A stretch of DNA of 64,000 nucleotides from Geothrix oryzisoli (GCF_022808865.1 NZ_JAKZLB010000002.1:200019-264018), one strand, 5' to 3'. Shown: positions 29,311-37,973, counted from the stretch's first letter. The notes: a model not told the origin generated them from the sequence alone. Made by a program: numbers and translations.

Positions 29311-29877
29311 TCAGTCCGCCGGCGGGCGCTTCAGCTCCGGCAGTCCGGGCTGGCGGCGCCAGAAGTGGTTGCGGCTGTAGACCGCATAGGGCCTGTCCGT
29401 CTGGGCGATTTCGAACGTCTCGATGAACTCGTGGTTCGAAATCAATTCGTAGGTCTCCCTGGCCTTCCACGAACTTGGAACATTTTCGAGTTGCTCGCTT
29501 TCGAACACCAGCTTTGAAGGCGTGCTCAAGGTGGAGTTCAGGGCATAGGTGACCACAAAGCCTTCCTGGTGGAATTGCCTGAAGAGAAAGGTCTTCCGCT
29601 TGCGGTCATAGCTGAAGAGGCTCCAGTGTTCATGCACTTCGCCCGTCTTGTTCTTGGCTTGAGGGGGAAAGGCGGAGGTGTTCCGCTCATGGAGGAAGCG
29701 GTGGTTCAGGATGAACTCATAGCGGCGGTCGGCCGTGCCCGCGCCGGGTTCACCGGTGGCCACGCCTTGCCACTCACCGACCAGGAACCGGAGGGGCGCC
29801 CAGGCATCCGGCTTCGGGTCCTGGGCCTGGGTGGTGGATCCGACCAGGCAGAACAAAGCCAGCGCGAAGGGGACCAT
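29311..29877 (-). CDS. Secreted DUF1579/THAP4-like beta-barrel protein
   Basis: A 188-residue exported protein with an N-terminal signal peptide (MVPFALALFCLVGSTTQAQ). The mature domain begins APLRFLVGEWQGVATGEPG, which matches the opening of lipocalin-like DUF1579 or THAP4-type heme-binding domains, and continues with alternating strands. The ligand is unknown. Codon usage is less GC-rich than in the neighbours. The stop is 30 bp from the convergent upstream gene. Confidence 0.7.
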   Translation of the reverse strand: MVPFALALFCLVGSTTQAQDPKPDAWAPLRFLVGEWQGVATGEPGAGTADRRYEFILNHRFLHERNTSAFPPQAKNKTGEVHEHWSLFSYDRKRKTFLFRQFHQEGFVVTYALNSTLSTPSKLVFESEQLENVPSSWKARETYELISNHEFIETFEIAQTDRPYAVYSRNHFWRRQPGLPELKRPPAD

Positions 29878-29940
29878 GTGGACTCCGGGGTGATTGTTGA
29901 ATGGCGGATGGCGTGAAGGATCAAGCCGCCGAGGAGGGCC

Positions 29941-30291
29941 TTAAAGGGAGGCTTCCAGGAAGGAGAGAACCCGCTCGACGATCACGAGTGGGTGGCCGGT
30001 CGGTTCCACTCCGATGGACACGTGCCCGCGGGACACCGGAATGACCAGTTCGTAGAAGTTGCCATACCGGATAATGACCCACCTGGCCCCGCCGCAATCA
30101 ATGTTGCCTCGCTGGGTCACCAGCTTCAACAGGGTCGGATTCACGATCAGTTCTTCGTACTTGTCCGATTCCGAGCTGCTCGCGCCCGCGATCCCCGGCC
30201 GTTGCGCGGACAGATGGACCCCATCCAGGTAGGTGGCGACATACCGAATCTCGGGCGCCTGGGCGAACAGGCCTTCAATGAGGATGGACAT
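29941..30291 (-). CDS. Roadblock/LC7-like small protein (possible)
   Basis: A 116-residue protein whose predicted order of elements, helix (SILIEGLFAQAP), two strands with a DG turn (IRYVATYLDGVHLSAQ), helix (YEELIVNPTLLKLVTQ), three strands (ARWVIIRYG, FYELVIPV, HVSIGVEP) and a final helix, fits the Roadblock/LC7 fold of MglB-type GTPase regulators. This is fold reasoning, not a motif match. ATG 30291 has GGAGG upstream. The neighbours give no operon clue; an MglA-domain protein is encoded at 48.4 kb. Confidence 0.55.
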   Translation of the reverse strand: MSILIEGLFAQAPEIRYVATYLDGVHLSAQRPGIAGASSSESDKYEELIVNPTLLKLVTQRGNIDCGGARWVIIRYGNFYELVIPVSRGHVSIGVEPTGHPLVIVERVLSFLEASL

Positions 30292-30364
30292 GGCGCCTCC
30301 TTGATGGGGTGGCATCGCAAGGGAACCCGGGAGCGCCGGCCTCGAGGCGCGGAGCCAGGGGAGG

Positions 30365-30787
30365 TCAGGCTGCGATCCCCATTTTAAACAGGCGTCGCGT
30401 GTTTGGTAGAACGAGGTAGATAAATTGGAGCGTCAGGACCATTACCATGGACACCATGATCCATTTCATGGACCGCGGGGTGACCTCCACAAGAAGGTAG
30501 CTGAATATGAGATTTTCGCCCATAAGGGCTTCATTTTTAATAACAGAACTCAGGGCCCAGACGCACATGGCATTCTGCATGATCAAAGAAGCCAGGGTCA
30601 GCCATCGCACGATTTTGTTTAATTTTAACAACCCGAACCCAAACAATACGGAGGCAAGGGTCAGATCCATGCTGAAGCGATGCTGAACGACAGATAAGAC
30701 GGTACCCGCAAGGCTCAAGACGCCTTGAAGGAGCAGGAACCAGGCCGTCAGTTTCAATGGCGGTGGAATGGGGGGATTCAGGAGCAT
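30365..30787 (-). CDS. Small multi-pass membrane protein, unknown
   Basis: A 140-residue very hydrophobic protein with four or five membrane segments (starting LTAWFLLLQGVLSLAGTVL; ending WIMVSMVMVLTLQFIYLVL) and a basic C-terminus. No family recognised. Its DNA is clearly richer in A and T than the surroundings (for example TTTTTAATAACAG and TTTGTTTAATTTTAAC inside it), which suggests transfer from elsewhere. The start ATG at 30787 was chosen because the extension upstream reads as random Pro/Arg-rich sequence. Confidence 0.6.
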   Translation of the reverse strand: MLLNPPIPPPLKLTAWFLLLQGVLSLAGTVLSVVQHRFSMDLTLASVLFGFGLLKLNKIVRWLTLASLIMQNAMCVWALSSVIKNEALMGENLIFSYLLVEVTPRSMKWIMVSMVMVLTLQFIYLVLPNTRRLFKMGIAA

Positions 30788-30930
30788 GGGAGGCCGGAGG
30801 AACGGGGCCCCCCGGACCCACTGGCACGGGGTGCGGGGCGGAGCCGAGGCGGCGGGAGGACGAGAAAGAGCGGAGGGCACGCGGGCGGGTTTGGACTCGA
30901 GCGGACGATCGGGAAGGTCGGAAGCACGGC

Positions 30931-31992
30931 TCAGGCCCCCTTCCCAGAGGCATCCTGGCAGAGGAGCACGATCTTGCCGACCACGCCCCCCTTCTCCAGC
31001 AGCTCCTGCGCTTGTCTCGCCTCGGCCAGGGGGAACCGGCACGCGACGATCGGGGCGATCTGCTGCCGCTGGAGGAGGTCGAGCAAGGCGATCAGATCCT
31101 GGCGGAACAAGTCCGGCTTCAGCCGCTTGAGGGTCTGGATGCTGTAGGGGACCACCCGCTTCCGGCCCGGGAGGAGCCAGCCCCCGAGGATGTAGAGCCC
31201 GAAGATGGCCGTGCCCCGAAAGCGCTGACGGCGCCCCGGGCGGCTGGAGGTCAATCCTTCCCCGCGCAAGGAGGTGGCAAGGCCATAACCCACCACCCTC
31301 CCGCCCGGGCGAAGCGCCTGGCGGGATCTCCAGAGGTGGGCCCCCCCGATGGGGTCGAAGACGACATCCACGCCCCCGTCCGTCAGGCGGTGGATCTCTT
31401 TCACGAAGTCCTGGTGCCGGTAGTCGATCGGGGTGGCGCCCAGTCCGGACACAGTCGCCGCCCCTCGCGCCGAGCAGGTCCCGTACAGCTCCAGCCCGGC
31501 GAGGCGCCCCAGCTGCAGGAGCGCCGTGCCGACGCCGCCGGCCGCGCCGTGGATCAGCGCCCGCTGGCCCGCCTGGACCTTCGCGGCATGGCGCAGCATC
31601 TGATAGGCCGTGATGTAGTTGAGCACGAGGCTCACGGCTTCCGCGGCATCCAGTCCCGGCGGCACCGGGACGAGTTCCCGTTGCGGCAGGCAGACGAACT
31701 CCGCGTAGGCCCCGTGGATCGGCATCGCGGCCACCAGCTGGCCCGGCTCGAGGCCAGAGACACCATCGCCGAGCCGGTCCACCTCACCCACGAGATCCCA
31801 CCCCGGCGTGAAGGGTGGCGTAGGCGTTTCGGGATGGATGCCCTCGCGTGCCAGCACGTCGGGCAGGGCCACACCTGCGGCGTGCACCCTCACCCGCACC
31901 TCACCGGGCCCGGGCTCGGGGCACGCCTCCTCAAGGACCTGGAGGACCTGGGGCCCACCGTACTGAGTCACCACGATGCGCGTGTGTCTCAT
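30931..31992 (-). CDS. Zinc-independent MDR oxidoreductase (quinone oxidoreductase-like)
   Basis: A 353-residue medium-chain dehydrogenase/reductase, probably NADPH-dependent. The N-terminal GroES-like domain has PGPGEVRVRVHAAGVALPDVL and PFTPGWDLVGEV. The Rossmann domain has ALIHGAAGGVGTALLQLGR with the nucleotide-binding GxxGxxG. The zinc-binding cysteine cluster of alcohol dehydrogenases is missing. The closest types are the quinone oxidoreductase and VAT-1-like groups; the substrate is unknown. It begins at ATG 31992. Confidence 0.85.
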   Translation of the reverse strand: MRHTRIVVTQYGGPQVLQVLEEACPEPGPGEVRVRVHAAGVALPDVLAREGIHPETPTPPFTPGWDLVGEVDRLGDGVSGLEPGQLVAAMPIHGAYAEFVCLPQRELVPVPPGLDAAEAVSLVLNYITAYQMLRHAAKVQAGQRALIHGAAGGVGTALLQLGRLAGLELYGTCSARGAATVSGLGATPIDYRHQDFVKEIHRLTDGGVDVVFDPIGGAHLWRSRQALRPGGRVVGYGLATSLRGEGLTSSRPGRRQRFRGTAIFGLYILGGWLLPGRKRVVPYSIQTLKRLKPDLFRQDLIALLDLLQRQQIAPIVACRFPLAEARQAQELLEKGGVVGKIVLLCQDASGKGA

Positions 31993-32318
31993 AGACCCCC
32001 CCTCCTCCCTCGCCGGGTCGAAGCTCCTGCGGCCTGATGGGTGAAGATAGTCCGGTCAGGCGCCTGCGCCCGGATCCCTTTGAGCCCGAGGGGGATCAGG
32101 CCGCGGCCTTCCCCGGCTCAGCCAGGGGGGCTGGAACGGCCATCCAAACACGGTGGCGCAGGGCCGGCGGGTCACCTCCGCGTCGGGAGTGACGAGCTCC
32201 AGGTCGTGGATCGGGCTGGCGGTGGATTCCAGGAGAGAGGCTTCTTCAGTCCTGAATCCTGGCGATGATCCAGCCCTTCACGACGGCCTCGCGGACGAAG
32301 CCAAGCGCAAGGATGAAT
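31993..32318. other. 326-bp stretch without a supported gene
   Basis: Between two minus-strand genes. Short open frames here have poor composition and no recognisable product. No hairpin, repeat or promoter stood out. Confidence 0.5.
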
Positions 32319-32696
32319 TCAGCCTCCGGGGGAGTCTGGAGGTTGCCACAGTTCAAGGCGATTCCCCTCGGGATCCATGACCCATCCGAATTTTCCGAAC
32401 TCAGATTCATCAACCTTGGAATCAACCTCGCAACCTTCGGAGCGCAGGGCCGCGAGCACAGCGTGGAGGTCTTCGACCACATAATTCACCATGAAGGGCG
32501 CCTTGCTGGGGGCGAAGGCTTCGGATGAATCCGGGGAGATGCTCCAGACGGTGGCCCCGTTTGGACGGTTCCATGGGAAAGCCGCGCCGCCCCAGGCTTG
32601 AACCTCGATGCCCAGGTGGGCCTGGTACCAGGCCCGAAGCGCCTCTGGATCACGGGCCTTGAAGAAAATCCCACCAATTCCGACGACTCGTTTCAT
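32319..32696 (-). CDS. VOC (glyoxalase/bleomycin-resistance) family protein
   Basis: A 125-residue metal-dependent-fold protein with paired beta-alpha-beta-beta-beta modules. The first is IGGIFFKARDPEALRAWYQA with GIEVQ; the second contains NYVVEDLHAVLAAL and ends FGWVMDPEGNRLELWQP, the typical closing strand with its metal-ligand Glu. The family includes glyoxalases, dioxygenases and antibiotic-binding proteins; no specific activity can be assigned. ATG 32696 fits the family start (MKRVVG). Confidence 0.85.
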   Translation of the reverse strand: MKRVVGIGGIFFKARDPEALRAWYQAHLGIEVQAWGGAAFPWNRPNGATVWSISPDSSEAFAPSKAPFMVNYVVEDLHAVLAALRSEGCEVDSKVDESEFGKFGWVMDPEGNRLELWQPPDSPGG

Positions 32697-32768
32697 GAGG
32701 GCACCTGGATGGGTTGTGGCCTTGAGAACGGGCCTGGGTGGGCGGGGCCGCAAGACGGAAAGGGCGGG

Positions 32769-34364
32769 CTAGCGGGCGGCTTTGAAGGCGGGTCTGGTGG
32801 GGGCGCTGGCCACGGCCTGGCCGAGGTCGAAGGTGAATTGGGCCTGCTGTACCATGCCGCGCAGGTCCCAGGCGGGGTCGTACTCGTCGGTGACCTGGTG
32901 GTACCGCTGGCCGTAGGCGGCGGCCTTGGCCCTTAGGGCGGCGGGATCCTGACCCAGGAAATCCCGGCCGCCCCCCACGGACAGGGCGGGCACGCCGGCC
33001 TGCACGAAGCTGTAGTGGTCGGAGCGGAAGTAGCCGCCGCCGAGGTCGGGCCGGGGGGGCGCGACGGCGAGGCCCGAGGCCTTGGCCACGGCGAGGCCCA
33101 GGTCGCCCAGGGTGCTGCGGTTGGCGAAGGGCAGGCCGATGTCCCGGGTGGGGGCCACGAAGTTGAGGCTGTCCAGGTTGAGATCCGCCGCGGTCCTGGC
33201 GAGGGGCCAGAGGGGGGCGGCGGCATAGGCCTTGGAACCCAGGAGCCCCTGCTCTTCCCCGCACACAAAGAGGAACATCTGGCTGCGGCCCGCCGGGGCC
33301 TGGATGGCCGCCTGGGCCATGGCCAGCAGGGCCGCGCAGCCCGAGGCGTTGTCCACGGCGCCGTTGTAGATGCCGTCGGCCTCCTGGCCGGGATGGGTGT
33401 CGGGGGCCGGGGCCGCGCCTTTGCCCAGGTGATCCCAGTGGGCCGAGTAGATGACGACCTCCTCCTTCAGGGCCGGGTCGGAGCCGGGTACCACGCCCGC
33501 CACATTGAACTGCTCGACGGTGCGCACCGCGCTGGCGAGGGTGCCCTTGAGCCGCAGGTCCAGGGGGATGGGCCGGAAATCGCGCTGCTGGGCCTGGGCC
33601 CGCAGGGCATCGAGATCCTGTCCCCCCTGCTTCACGAGGGCCCGGGCGACGGCTTCGGTGACCCAGCCTTGGAGGGGGGTGCCCTCGGGGCCCCGGGCCA
33701 GTTGGAAGCGCTCGGCGTCCCAGCCGTTGCGCACCACGGGCCAGCCGTAGCTGGCGGAGGCCGTGGTGTGGACCAGCAGGATCCCGGCGGCCCCCTGACG
33801 GGCGGCCTCCTCGAATTTGTAGGTCCACCGGCCGAAGTAGCTGAGGTCGGGGCCCTCGAACAGGTTCGGCTCGGCCGCCGTGGGCGCCGGCTCGTTCACC
33901 AGCACCAGCAGGAGCTTGCCCTTGAGGTCCACACCCTTGAAGTCGTCCCAGTGGTCCGCGGGCGAGTGGATGCCGAAGCCCGCGAACACCACGGGCGCAT
34001 CGAAGGCCTGGTCGGCCTTTGCGACGCCGGAGCCGTAGACGATCTCAGATCCGAAGGCGGGGGTGGCGCAGGCGCCTCCACCCAGGAAGCTAACGGTGCT
34101 GCGGCCCGTCAGCGTGCGGAGGCCCAGGAGGGCGACGGGCTGGCGGTACGAAGCGCCCCGGGCGGGCTTCAGCCCCAGGGCCTGCAGCTGGGTCTCCAGG
34201 TAGCGCACGGTCAGCTCGGCCCCGCGCTGGCCCGTGCCCCGGCCCTCGAGCAGGTCGTCGGCCAGGAAGGCCAGGTGGGCGCGCAGTGGGCCCTCCTGCA
34301 CCGGAGGCGGCGCCGCCTGGGCGAAGAGAGGGAGGGCGGCCAGGAGGGTGGGCAGGGCGCGCAT
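32769..34364 (-). CDS. Secreted M28-family aminopeptidase
   Basis: A 531-residue exported zinc metallopeptidase. Signal peptide at residues 1-16 (MRALPTLLAALPLFAQA). A protease-associated (PA) insert lies in the first half (FAGFGIHSPADHWDDFKGVD, then ILLVHTTASA). The catalytic M28 core has zinc ligands in AHWDHLGKG (His), GAVDNASG (Asp), CGEEQGLLGS (the Glu pair), ADLNLDSLN (Asp) and a late YHQVTDEYDP (His). It is expected to trim peptides outside the cytoplasm. ATG 34364 precedes a clear signal sequence. Confidence 0.93.
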   Translation of the reverse strand: MRALPTLLAALPLFAQAAPPPVQEGPLRAHLAFLADDLLEGRGTGQRGAELTVRYLETQLQALGLKPARGASYRQPVALLGLRTLTGRSTVSFLGGGACATPAFGSEIVYGSGVAKADQAFDAPVVFAGFGIHSPADHWDDFKGVDLKGKLLLVLVNEPAPTAAEPNLFEGPDLSYFGRWTYKFEEAARQGAAGILLVHTTASASYGWPVVRNGWDAERFQLARGPEGTPLQGWVTEAVARALVKQGGQDLDALRAQAQQRDFRPIPLDLRLKGTLASAVRTVEQFNVAGVVPGSDPALKEEVVIYSAHWDHLGKGAAPAPDTHPGQEADGIYNGAVDNASGCAALLAMAQAAIQAPAGRSQMFLFVCGEEQGLLGSKAYAAAPLWPLARTAADLNLDSLNFVAPTRDIGLPFANRSTLGDLGLAVAKASGLAVAPPRPDLGGGYFRSDHYSFVQAGVPALSVGGGRDFLGQDPAALRAKAAAYGQRYHQVTDEYDPAWDLRGMVQQAQFTFDLGQAVASAPTRPAFKAAR

Positions 34365-34426
34365 GGAGGCTCCGGGGATCCTCCCCAGTTTACCTCGCAA
34401 CACGTGGTTTTATCCGGAAGAGAGCC

Positions 34427-35170
34427 CTAGAGGGTTTTTCCCAATTCGAACTGCACGGCTCCCAGCAGCGCCACGGGAGCCGTGACGGCCCGGAGGATGC
34501 TGCGACCCAGGCTGACGGGCTGCCAGCCCGCGGCGGCCAGGGCCGTGAACTCGGCCTCCGTGATGCCGCCCTCGGGGCCGCTGGTGAAGGCCAGGGGCTC
34601 CCGGCGCAGGACCGGGTTGGTCTGGCCGGTGGCCAGCTCGTAGGCGACCCACTTCTGGGGCGCCTCCCAGGCCGCCAGGGCGGCGAAGGGGACGGGCGGC
34701 CGGAGGTCGGGCCGGCGGCTGCGGTGGCTCTGCTCGCAGGCGGACTGGATGAGGCGGGCCCAGCGCTCCATGCGGGCGGCGGTCTTGGCGGAATCGTACT
34801 CGCTGCGGGCGTAGACGACGGGCTGGATGAGGGTGGCGCCCAGCTCCACGAGCGGGGGCAGCCACTCGTCGAAGAGGCTCAGCTGCGCGGGCAGGGGCAG
34901 GCAGGCCTGGAGGGCGATGGGCGGCTCCCGGTCCTCGTGCAGGGGCGCCACCAGGCGCGCCAGGGCCTGGCCCCGGTCCAGTTCGGCGAGGTCCGCCCGC
35001 CAGACCTGGTCCCCCAGCACCAGCTCCAGGGCATCGCCGGGCTTCAGGCGCAGGGCCTTGAGGTGCCGGGCGGCCTCGGCACCCAGGGGCACGGCGAGGT
35101 TCTCGACGGCGGGCGGCGAACCGGCAAGGGGCGCATCGAGGAAGAGGCGGGGGACGCTCACGGGGACCAT
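34427..35170 (-). CDS. rsmE: 16S rRNA m3U1498 methyltransferase RsmE
   Basis: SPOUT-class methyltransferase that methylates U1498 of 16S rRNA. The 247 residues have an N-terminal PUA-like part (HLKALRLKPGDALELV) and the C-terminal trefoil-knot SAM site GPEGGITEAEF...LGRSILRAVTA, the family signature. It lies upstream of and divergent from the TerC gene, 74 bp apart. Confidence 0.94.
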   Translation of the reverse strand: MVPVSVPRLFLDAPLAGSPPAVENLAVPLGAEAARHLKALRLKPGDALELVLGDQVWRADLAELDRGQALARLVAPLHEDREPPIALQACLPLPAQLSLFDEWLPPLVELGATLIQPVVYARSEYDSAKTAARMERWARLIQSACEQSHRSRRPDLRPPVPFAALAAWEAPQKWVAYELATGQTNPVLRREPLAFTSGPEGGITEAEFTALAAAGWQPVSLGRSILRAVTAPVALLGAVQFELGKTL

Positions 35171-35244
35171 CTTCCCACGAGGTCTGGCCCGCCCCCACCG
35201 CGGGGACTTCCCCCTCTCGATAAGCTGGATGTTCTGGAGGACCT

Positions 35245-36189
35245 TTGGTCGACGCTCTGCTGCAAGCCGCTCCCTGGTGGGCCTGGGGGGGCTTTACTGC
35301 CTTCGTGTTCCTGATGCTCACCCTCGACCTGGGCGTGTTCAACCGGAAGATCCACGCCCCCAGCATGCGCGAGGCGGGGATCTGGAGCGCGGTCTGGATC
35401 ACCCTGGCCCTCGTCTTCAACGCGCTGATCTTCCAGGCGGAGGGCACCCAGAAGGGGCTGGAGTGGTTCACGGGCTACGTGCTGGAGAAGTCCCTCAGCG
35501 TGGACAACCTCTTCGTGTTCGTCCTGGTGTTCCAGAGCTTCCAGGTGGACCTGCGGCATCAGCACCGGGTGCTGTTCTGGGGCGTGCTGGGGGCTCTCGT
35601 CATGCGGGCCGTCATGATCCTGGCCGGCACGGCCCTGCTCAACCGCTTCGAATGGATGATGTATGTCTTCGGTGGCTTCCTCGTCTACACGGGGGTGAAG
35701 ATGCTGCTGGTGAGGGGCGAGGACTCCGATCCCACGCAGAACCCGCTGGTGCGAGCCTTCCGCCGCTTCGTGCCCTATGACGAGAAGGGTGGCCACGAGC
35801 ACTTCTGGTCGTACCGGAACGGCCACCGCTTCGCCACGCCCATGCTGCTGGTGCTCATCACCATCGAGGTGACGGACCTGGTCTTCGCCGTGGACTCCAT
35901 CCCCGCCGTGCTGGCGGTGACCCGCGACCCCTTCGTGGTCTACACCTCGAACATCTTCGCCATCCTGGGTCTGCGGAGCCTCTACTTCCTGCTGGCCAAG
36001 ATGATGGACCGCTTCCACCGCCTGAAGACGGGGCTGGCCGTGGTGCTGGCCTTCGTGGGCGTGAAGATGTGCATCGCGACCTGGGTGCACATCCCGGTGC
36101 AGTACAGCCTGCTGGTCATCGCCGCCGTGCTGGGGGGGAGCGTGGTGGCCAGCCTGGCCTGGCCCGTGGAGCAGGACGGCGCGGAATGA
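35245..36189 (+). CDS. TerC/Alx-family integral membrane protein
   Basis: A 314-residue polytopic inner-membrane protein of the TerC family, linked in other bacteria to tellurite resistance and manganese export (Alx, MeeF). The conserved acidic membrane motifs are EKSLSVDNLFVFVLVF near residues 87-102 and ITIEVTDLVFAVDSIPAVLA near 211-230, which likely bind metal. The start is a TTG at 35245 after GGAGG with only four bases of spacing. No yybP-ykoY type leader is present in the short upstream gap. Its stop overlaps ribF. Confidence 0.88.
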   Translation: MVDALLQAAPWWAWGGFTAFVFLMLTLDLGVFNRKIHAPSMREAGIWSAVWITLALVFNALIFQAEGTQKGLEWFTGYVLEKSLSVDNLFVFVLVFQSFQVDLRHQHRVLFWGVLGALVMRAVMILAGTALLNRFEWMMYVFGGFLVYTGVKMLLVRGEDSDPTQNPLVRAFRRFVPYDEKGGHEHFWSYRNGHRFATPMLLVLITIEVTDLVFAVDSIPAVLAVTRDPFVVYTSNIFAILGLRSLYFLLAKMMDRFHRLKTGLAVVLAFVGVKMCIATWVHIPVQYSLLVIAAVLGGSVVASLAWPVEQDGAE

Positions 36190-37136
36190 TGGAGGTCTGG
36201 CGCCACACCCTGGAGGCGGCTCCGGTCGCGGGTCCCTTCGTGGTCACCCTCGGCACCTTCGACGGCGTCCATGCGGGCCATCGGGAGCTGCTCCGCACGG
36301 CCGCCCAGCGGGCCCGGGCCGCGGGCCGGCGCTCCGCGGTGGTGACCTTCGACCCGCATCCCACCGTGGTGGTGGCCCCCCAGCGCAAGCCCAAGCTGTT
36401 GATGACCCTGGAGCAGCGCCTGGAGGCCTTCGAATCCGAAGGCATGGACCTGGCCTGGGTCATCCCGTTCAGCCGCGCCTTCTCGGAGCTGAGTCCCGCG
36501 GCTTTCCTCGAGGGCATGCACCGGGCTCTCTCCCCCGTGGAGCTCCACGTGGGCAGCGCCTTCTGCTTCGGCCGCGACCGCAGCGGCACGGTGGCGACCC
36601 TCGAGGCCTGGGGTGCGGAGCACGGCTGCGCGGTGCACACCCTGGCCCTGCGGGCTCCCGATGGCGGGCGCCTCTCCAGCACCCGCATCCGCGAGGCCCT
36701 GGACCGGGGCGAGATCGAGGCTGCGGCGGAGCTGCTGGGTCACCCCTACACCCTGACCGGCGTGGTGGTGGAGGGGGACCGGCGGGGCCGCCACCTGGGT
36801 TTCCCCACGGCGAACCTCGCCTGGGAGCAGGAGCAGCTGCCGGCCTATGGCGTCTATGTCACGGAGGCCTTCCTTCCGCACCACCACCCTTCGCTGGGGG
36901 GCCCCCGCCTGGGGCTCACCAATGTGGGCGAGAAGCCCACCTTCGAGGGCCAGCGCCTCACCGTGGAAACCCACCTGCCGGAATTCGAGGGCGACCTCTA
37001 CGGGGCCCGGCTGCAGCTGCGCTTTCTCCACCGCATCCGCGGCGAGGCCCGTTTCGCCTCCGTCGACGAACTCCGCGCCCAGATCACCCGGGACGTGGCG
37101 GCCGGACAGGCGTGGTGGGCGGCCCGGCGGACCTGA
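36186..37136 (+). CDS. ribF: Bifunctional riboflavin kinase / FAD synthetase
   Basis: Phosphorylates riboflavin to FMN and adenylates FMN to FAD. The N-terminal nucleotidyl-transferase domain has GTFDGVHAGHRELL and SSTRIREAL. The C-terminal kinase domain has GDRRGRHLGFPTANL (near 200-214), GVYVTEAFL and LGLTNVGEKPTF. At 316 residues it is normal in size. Start ATG 36186 overlaps the TGA of the TerC gene, so the pair is translationally coupled. Confidence 0.95.
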   Translation: MMEVWRHTLEAAPVAGPFVVTLGTFDGVHAGHRELLRTAAQRARAAGRRSAVVTFDPHPTVVVAPQRKPKLLMTLEQRLEAFESEGMDLAWVIPFSRAFSELSPAAFLEGMHRALSPVELHVGSAFCFGRDRSGTVATLEAWGAEHGCAVHTLALRAPDGGRLSSTRIREALDRGEIEAAAELLGHPYTLTGVVVEGDRRGRHLGFPTANLAWEQEQLPAYGVYVTEAFLPHHHPSLGGPRLGLTNVGEKPTFEGQRLTVETHLPEFEGDLYGARLQLRFLHRIRGEARFASVDELRAQITRDVAAGQAWWAARRT

Positions 37137-37143
37137 GCCACCC

Positions 37144-37344
37144 CTAGCTGGCGGTGGCCACCCGCCAGCGGGTGAGGGGCCGCTCCGCCAGGTCCCAGAC
37201 CTGGAAGCCCAGGGGGAGGCGGCTCACGCCCAGGCGCTTGCGGATCTGGGCCTTGGCGGCTTCCAGGCTTTCGGCCTCGAGAGGGCCGTACTCCATGAAG
37301 TAGCCGCTGAACTTGTAGCCGAAACTATGAAGAGGGGTCCGCAT
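37144..37344 (-). CDS. 66-residue protein, unknown
   Basis: A small soluble protein (MRTPLHSFGYKFSGYF...) with a helix rich in Ala/Glu/Lys in the middle and a beta-like end. No family recognised. ATG 37344 has CGGAG upstream; an in-frame TTG at 37395 would add 17 residues but has no good ribosome site. A plausible promoter and an 11-bp inverted repeat lie upstream. Convergent with ribF, 7 bp apart. Confidence 0.6.
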   Translation of the reverse strand: MRTPLHSFGYKFSGYFMEYGPLEAESLEAAKAQIRKRLGVSRLPLGFQVWDLAERPLTRWRVATAS

Positions 37345-37369
37345 GGGGGGCTCCGTCTGTCCCGTTTCG

Positions 37370-37400
37370 ATAGTATTCGTCTTTTTTTCGCTCAAGTCAA
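37370..37400 (-). promoter_or_regulatory. Possible sigma-70-type promoter for the 66-residue gene
   Basis: On the minus strand TTGACT (37400-37395) is followed 17 bases later by AATACT or 19 bases later by TACTAT, just upstream of the 66-residue gene. The -35 lies inside the loop of the neighbouring 11-bp inverted repeat. Confidence 0.4.
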
Positions 37401-37420
37401 GGTCTGCAGGCGAAAAAAAG
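37381..37420. repeat. 11-bp inverted repeat, possible operator or terminator
   Basis: CTTTTTTTCGC at 37381-37391 and its exact complement at 37410-37420, with an 18-base loop. It could serve as a weak terminator for the upstream minus-strand gene or as an operator around the -35 of the downstream one. Confidence 0.4.
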
Positions 37421-37493
37421 AGCGGAGGTGGACCGGGCGGATTCCCCAGCTTCCCCCCGCCGCCTGGACAGGGGGTGTCGAATCCACCCGGGA

Positions 37494-37805
37494 TCAGCGG
37501 AGCCAGAGTTCCACGCGGGCCTGGAAGGGGGGTGCCAGGGGCCGAGGCAGGGGGCAGGGCAGCGGCCGGAGGACCACGCGGCCCTCTCCGCAGTCGTCGT
37601 CGCGGTAGGACCGGACGTAGCCGGGATAGCAGCGGTCGTCGCGGTCGCGGCGCTCCCAGCGGTCGCCCTCCCAGCGTCGGTAGGTGTCACCGTAGACGTC
37701 CCGTTCCACCACCACCACGCGGCGGGAGGGACGGCGCCAGGGGCCGTGGGCGGAGAGGGGGAAGGCGGCGAGGGCCACGAAGGCGAGCAGGACCAGACGG
37801 CGCAT
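37494..37805 (-). CDS. Small exported Arg/Asp-rich protein, unknown
   Basis: A 103-residue protein with a clean signal peptide (MRRLVLLAFVALAAFPLSAHG). The short mature part is rich in Arg, Asp and Tyr (YRRWEGDRWERRDRDD) with two cysteines that may pair (RCYPGY and DDCGEG). No family recognised. ATG 37805 has GGAGG upstream, and a tight 9-bp hairpin (37823-37842) sits in the presumed leader. Probably periplasmic. Confidence 0.65.
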   Translation of the reverse strand: MRRLVLLAFVALAAFPLSAHGPWRRPSRRVVVVERDVYGDTYRRWEGDRWERRDRDDRCYPGYVRSYRDDDCGEGRVVLRPLPCPLPRPLAPPFQARVELWLR

Positions 37806-37973
37806 GGGACCTCCTTGCGGGAGCGGGGTGGGTCCACCCCGCACGGAGGACATCTCACGAGCCGTGCCATATCCGGAAGTGAAGTCGTTAAATCGGTTGA
37901 CTGTTGAAGGAGGCCGGAAGCGCCGCGCGAAATGCAACATCGGAGGCCACCGGCGTGGCAGGGGGCGACGCGC

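Noticed and set aside
32041-32268. 75-codon plus-strand frame in the 326-bp gap
   Set aside because: No ribosome site, no family features, Pro/Gly/Arg-rich composition typical of chance frames at this GC.
35171-35244. Manganese (yybP-ykoY) riboswitch before the TerC gene
   Set aside because: Only 74 bp of shared divergent spacer and no matching stem-loop pattern.
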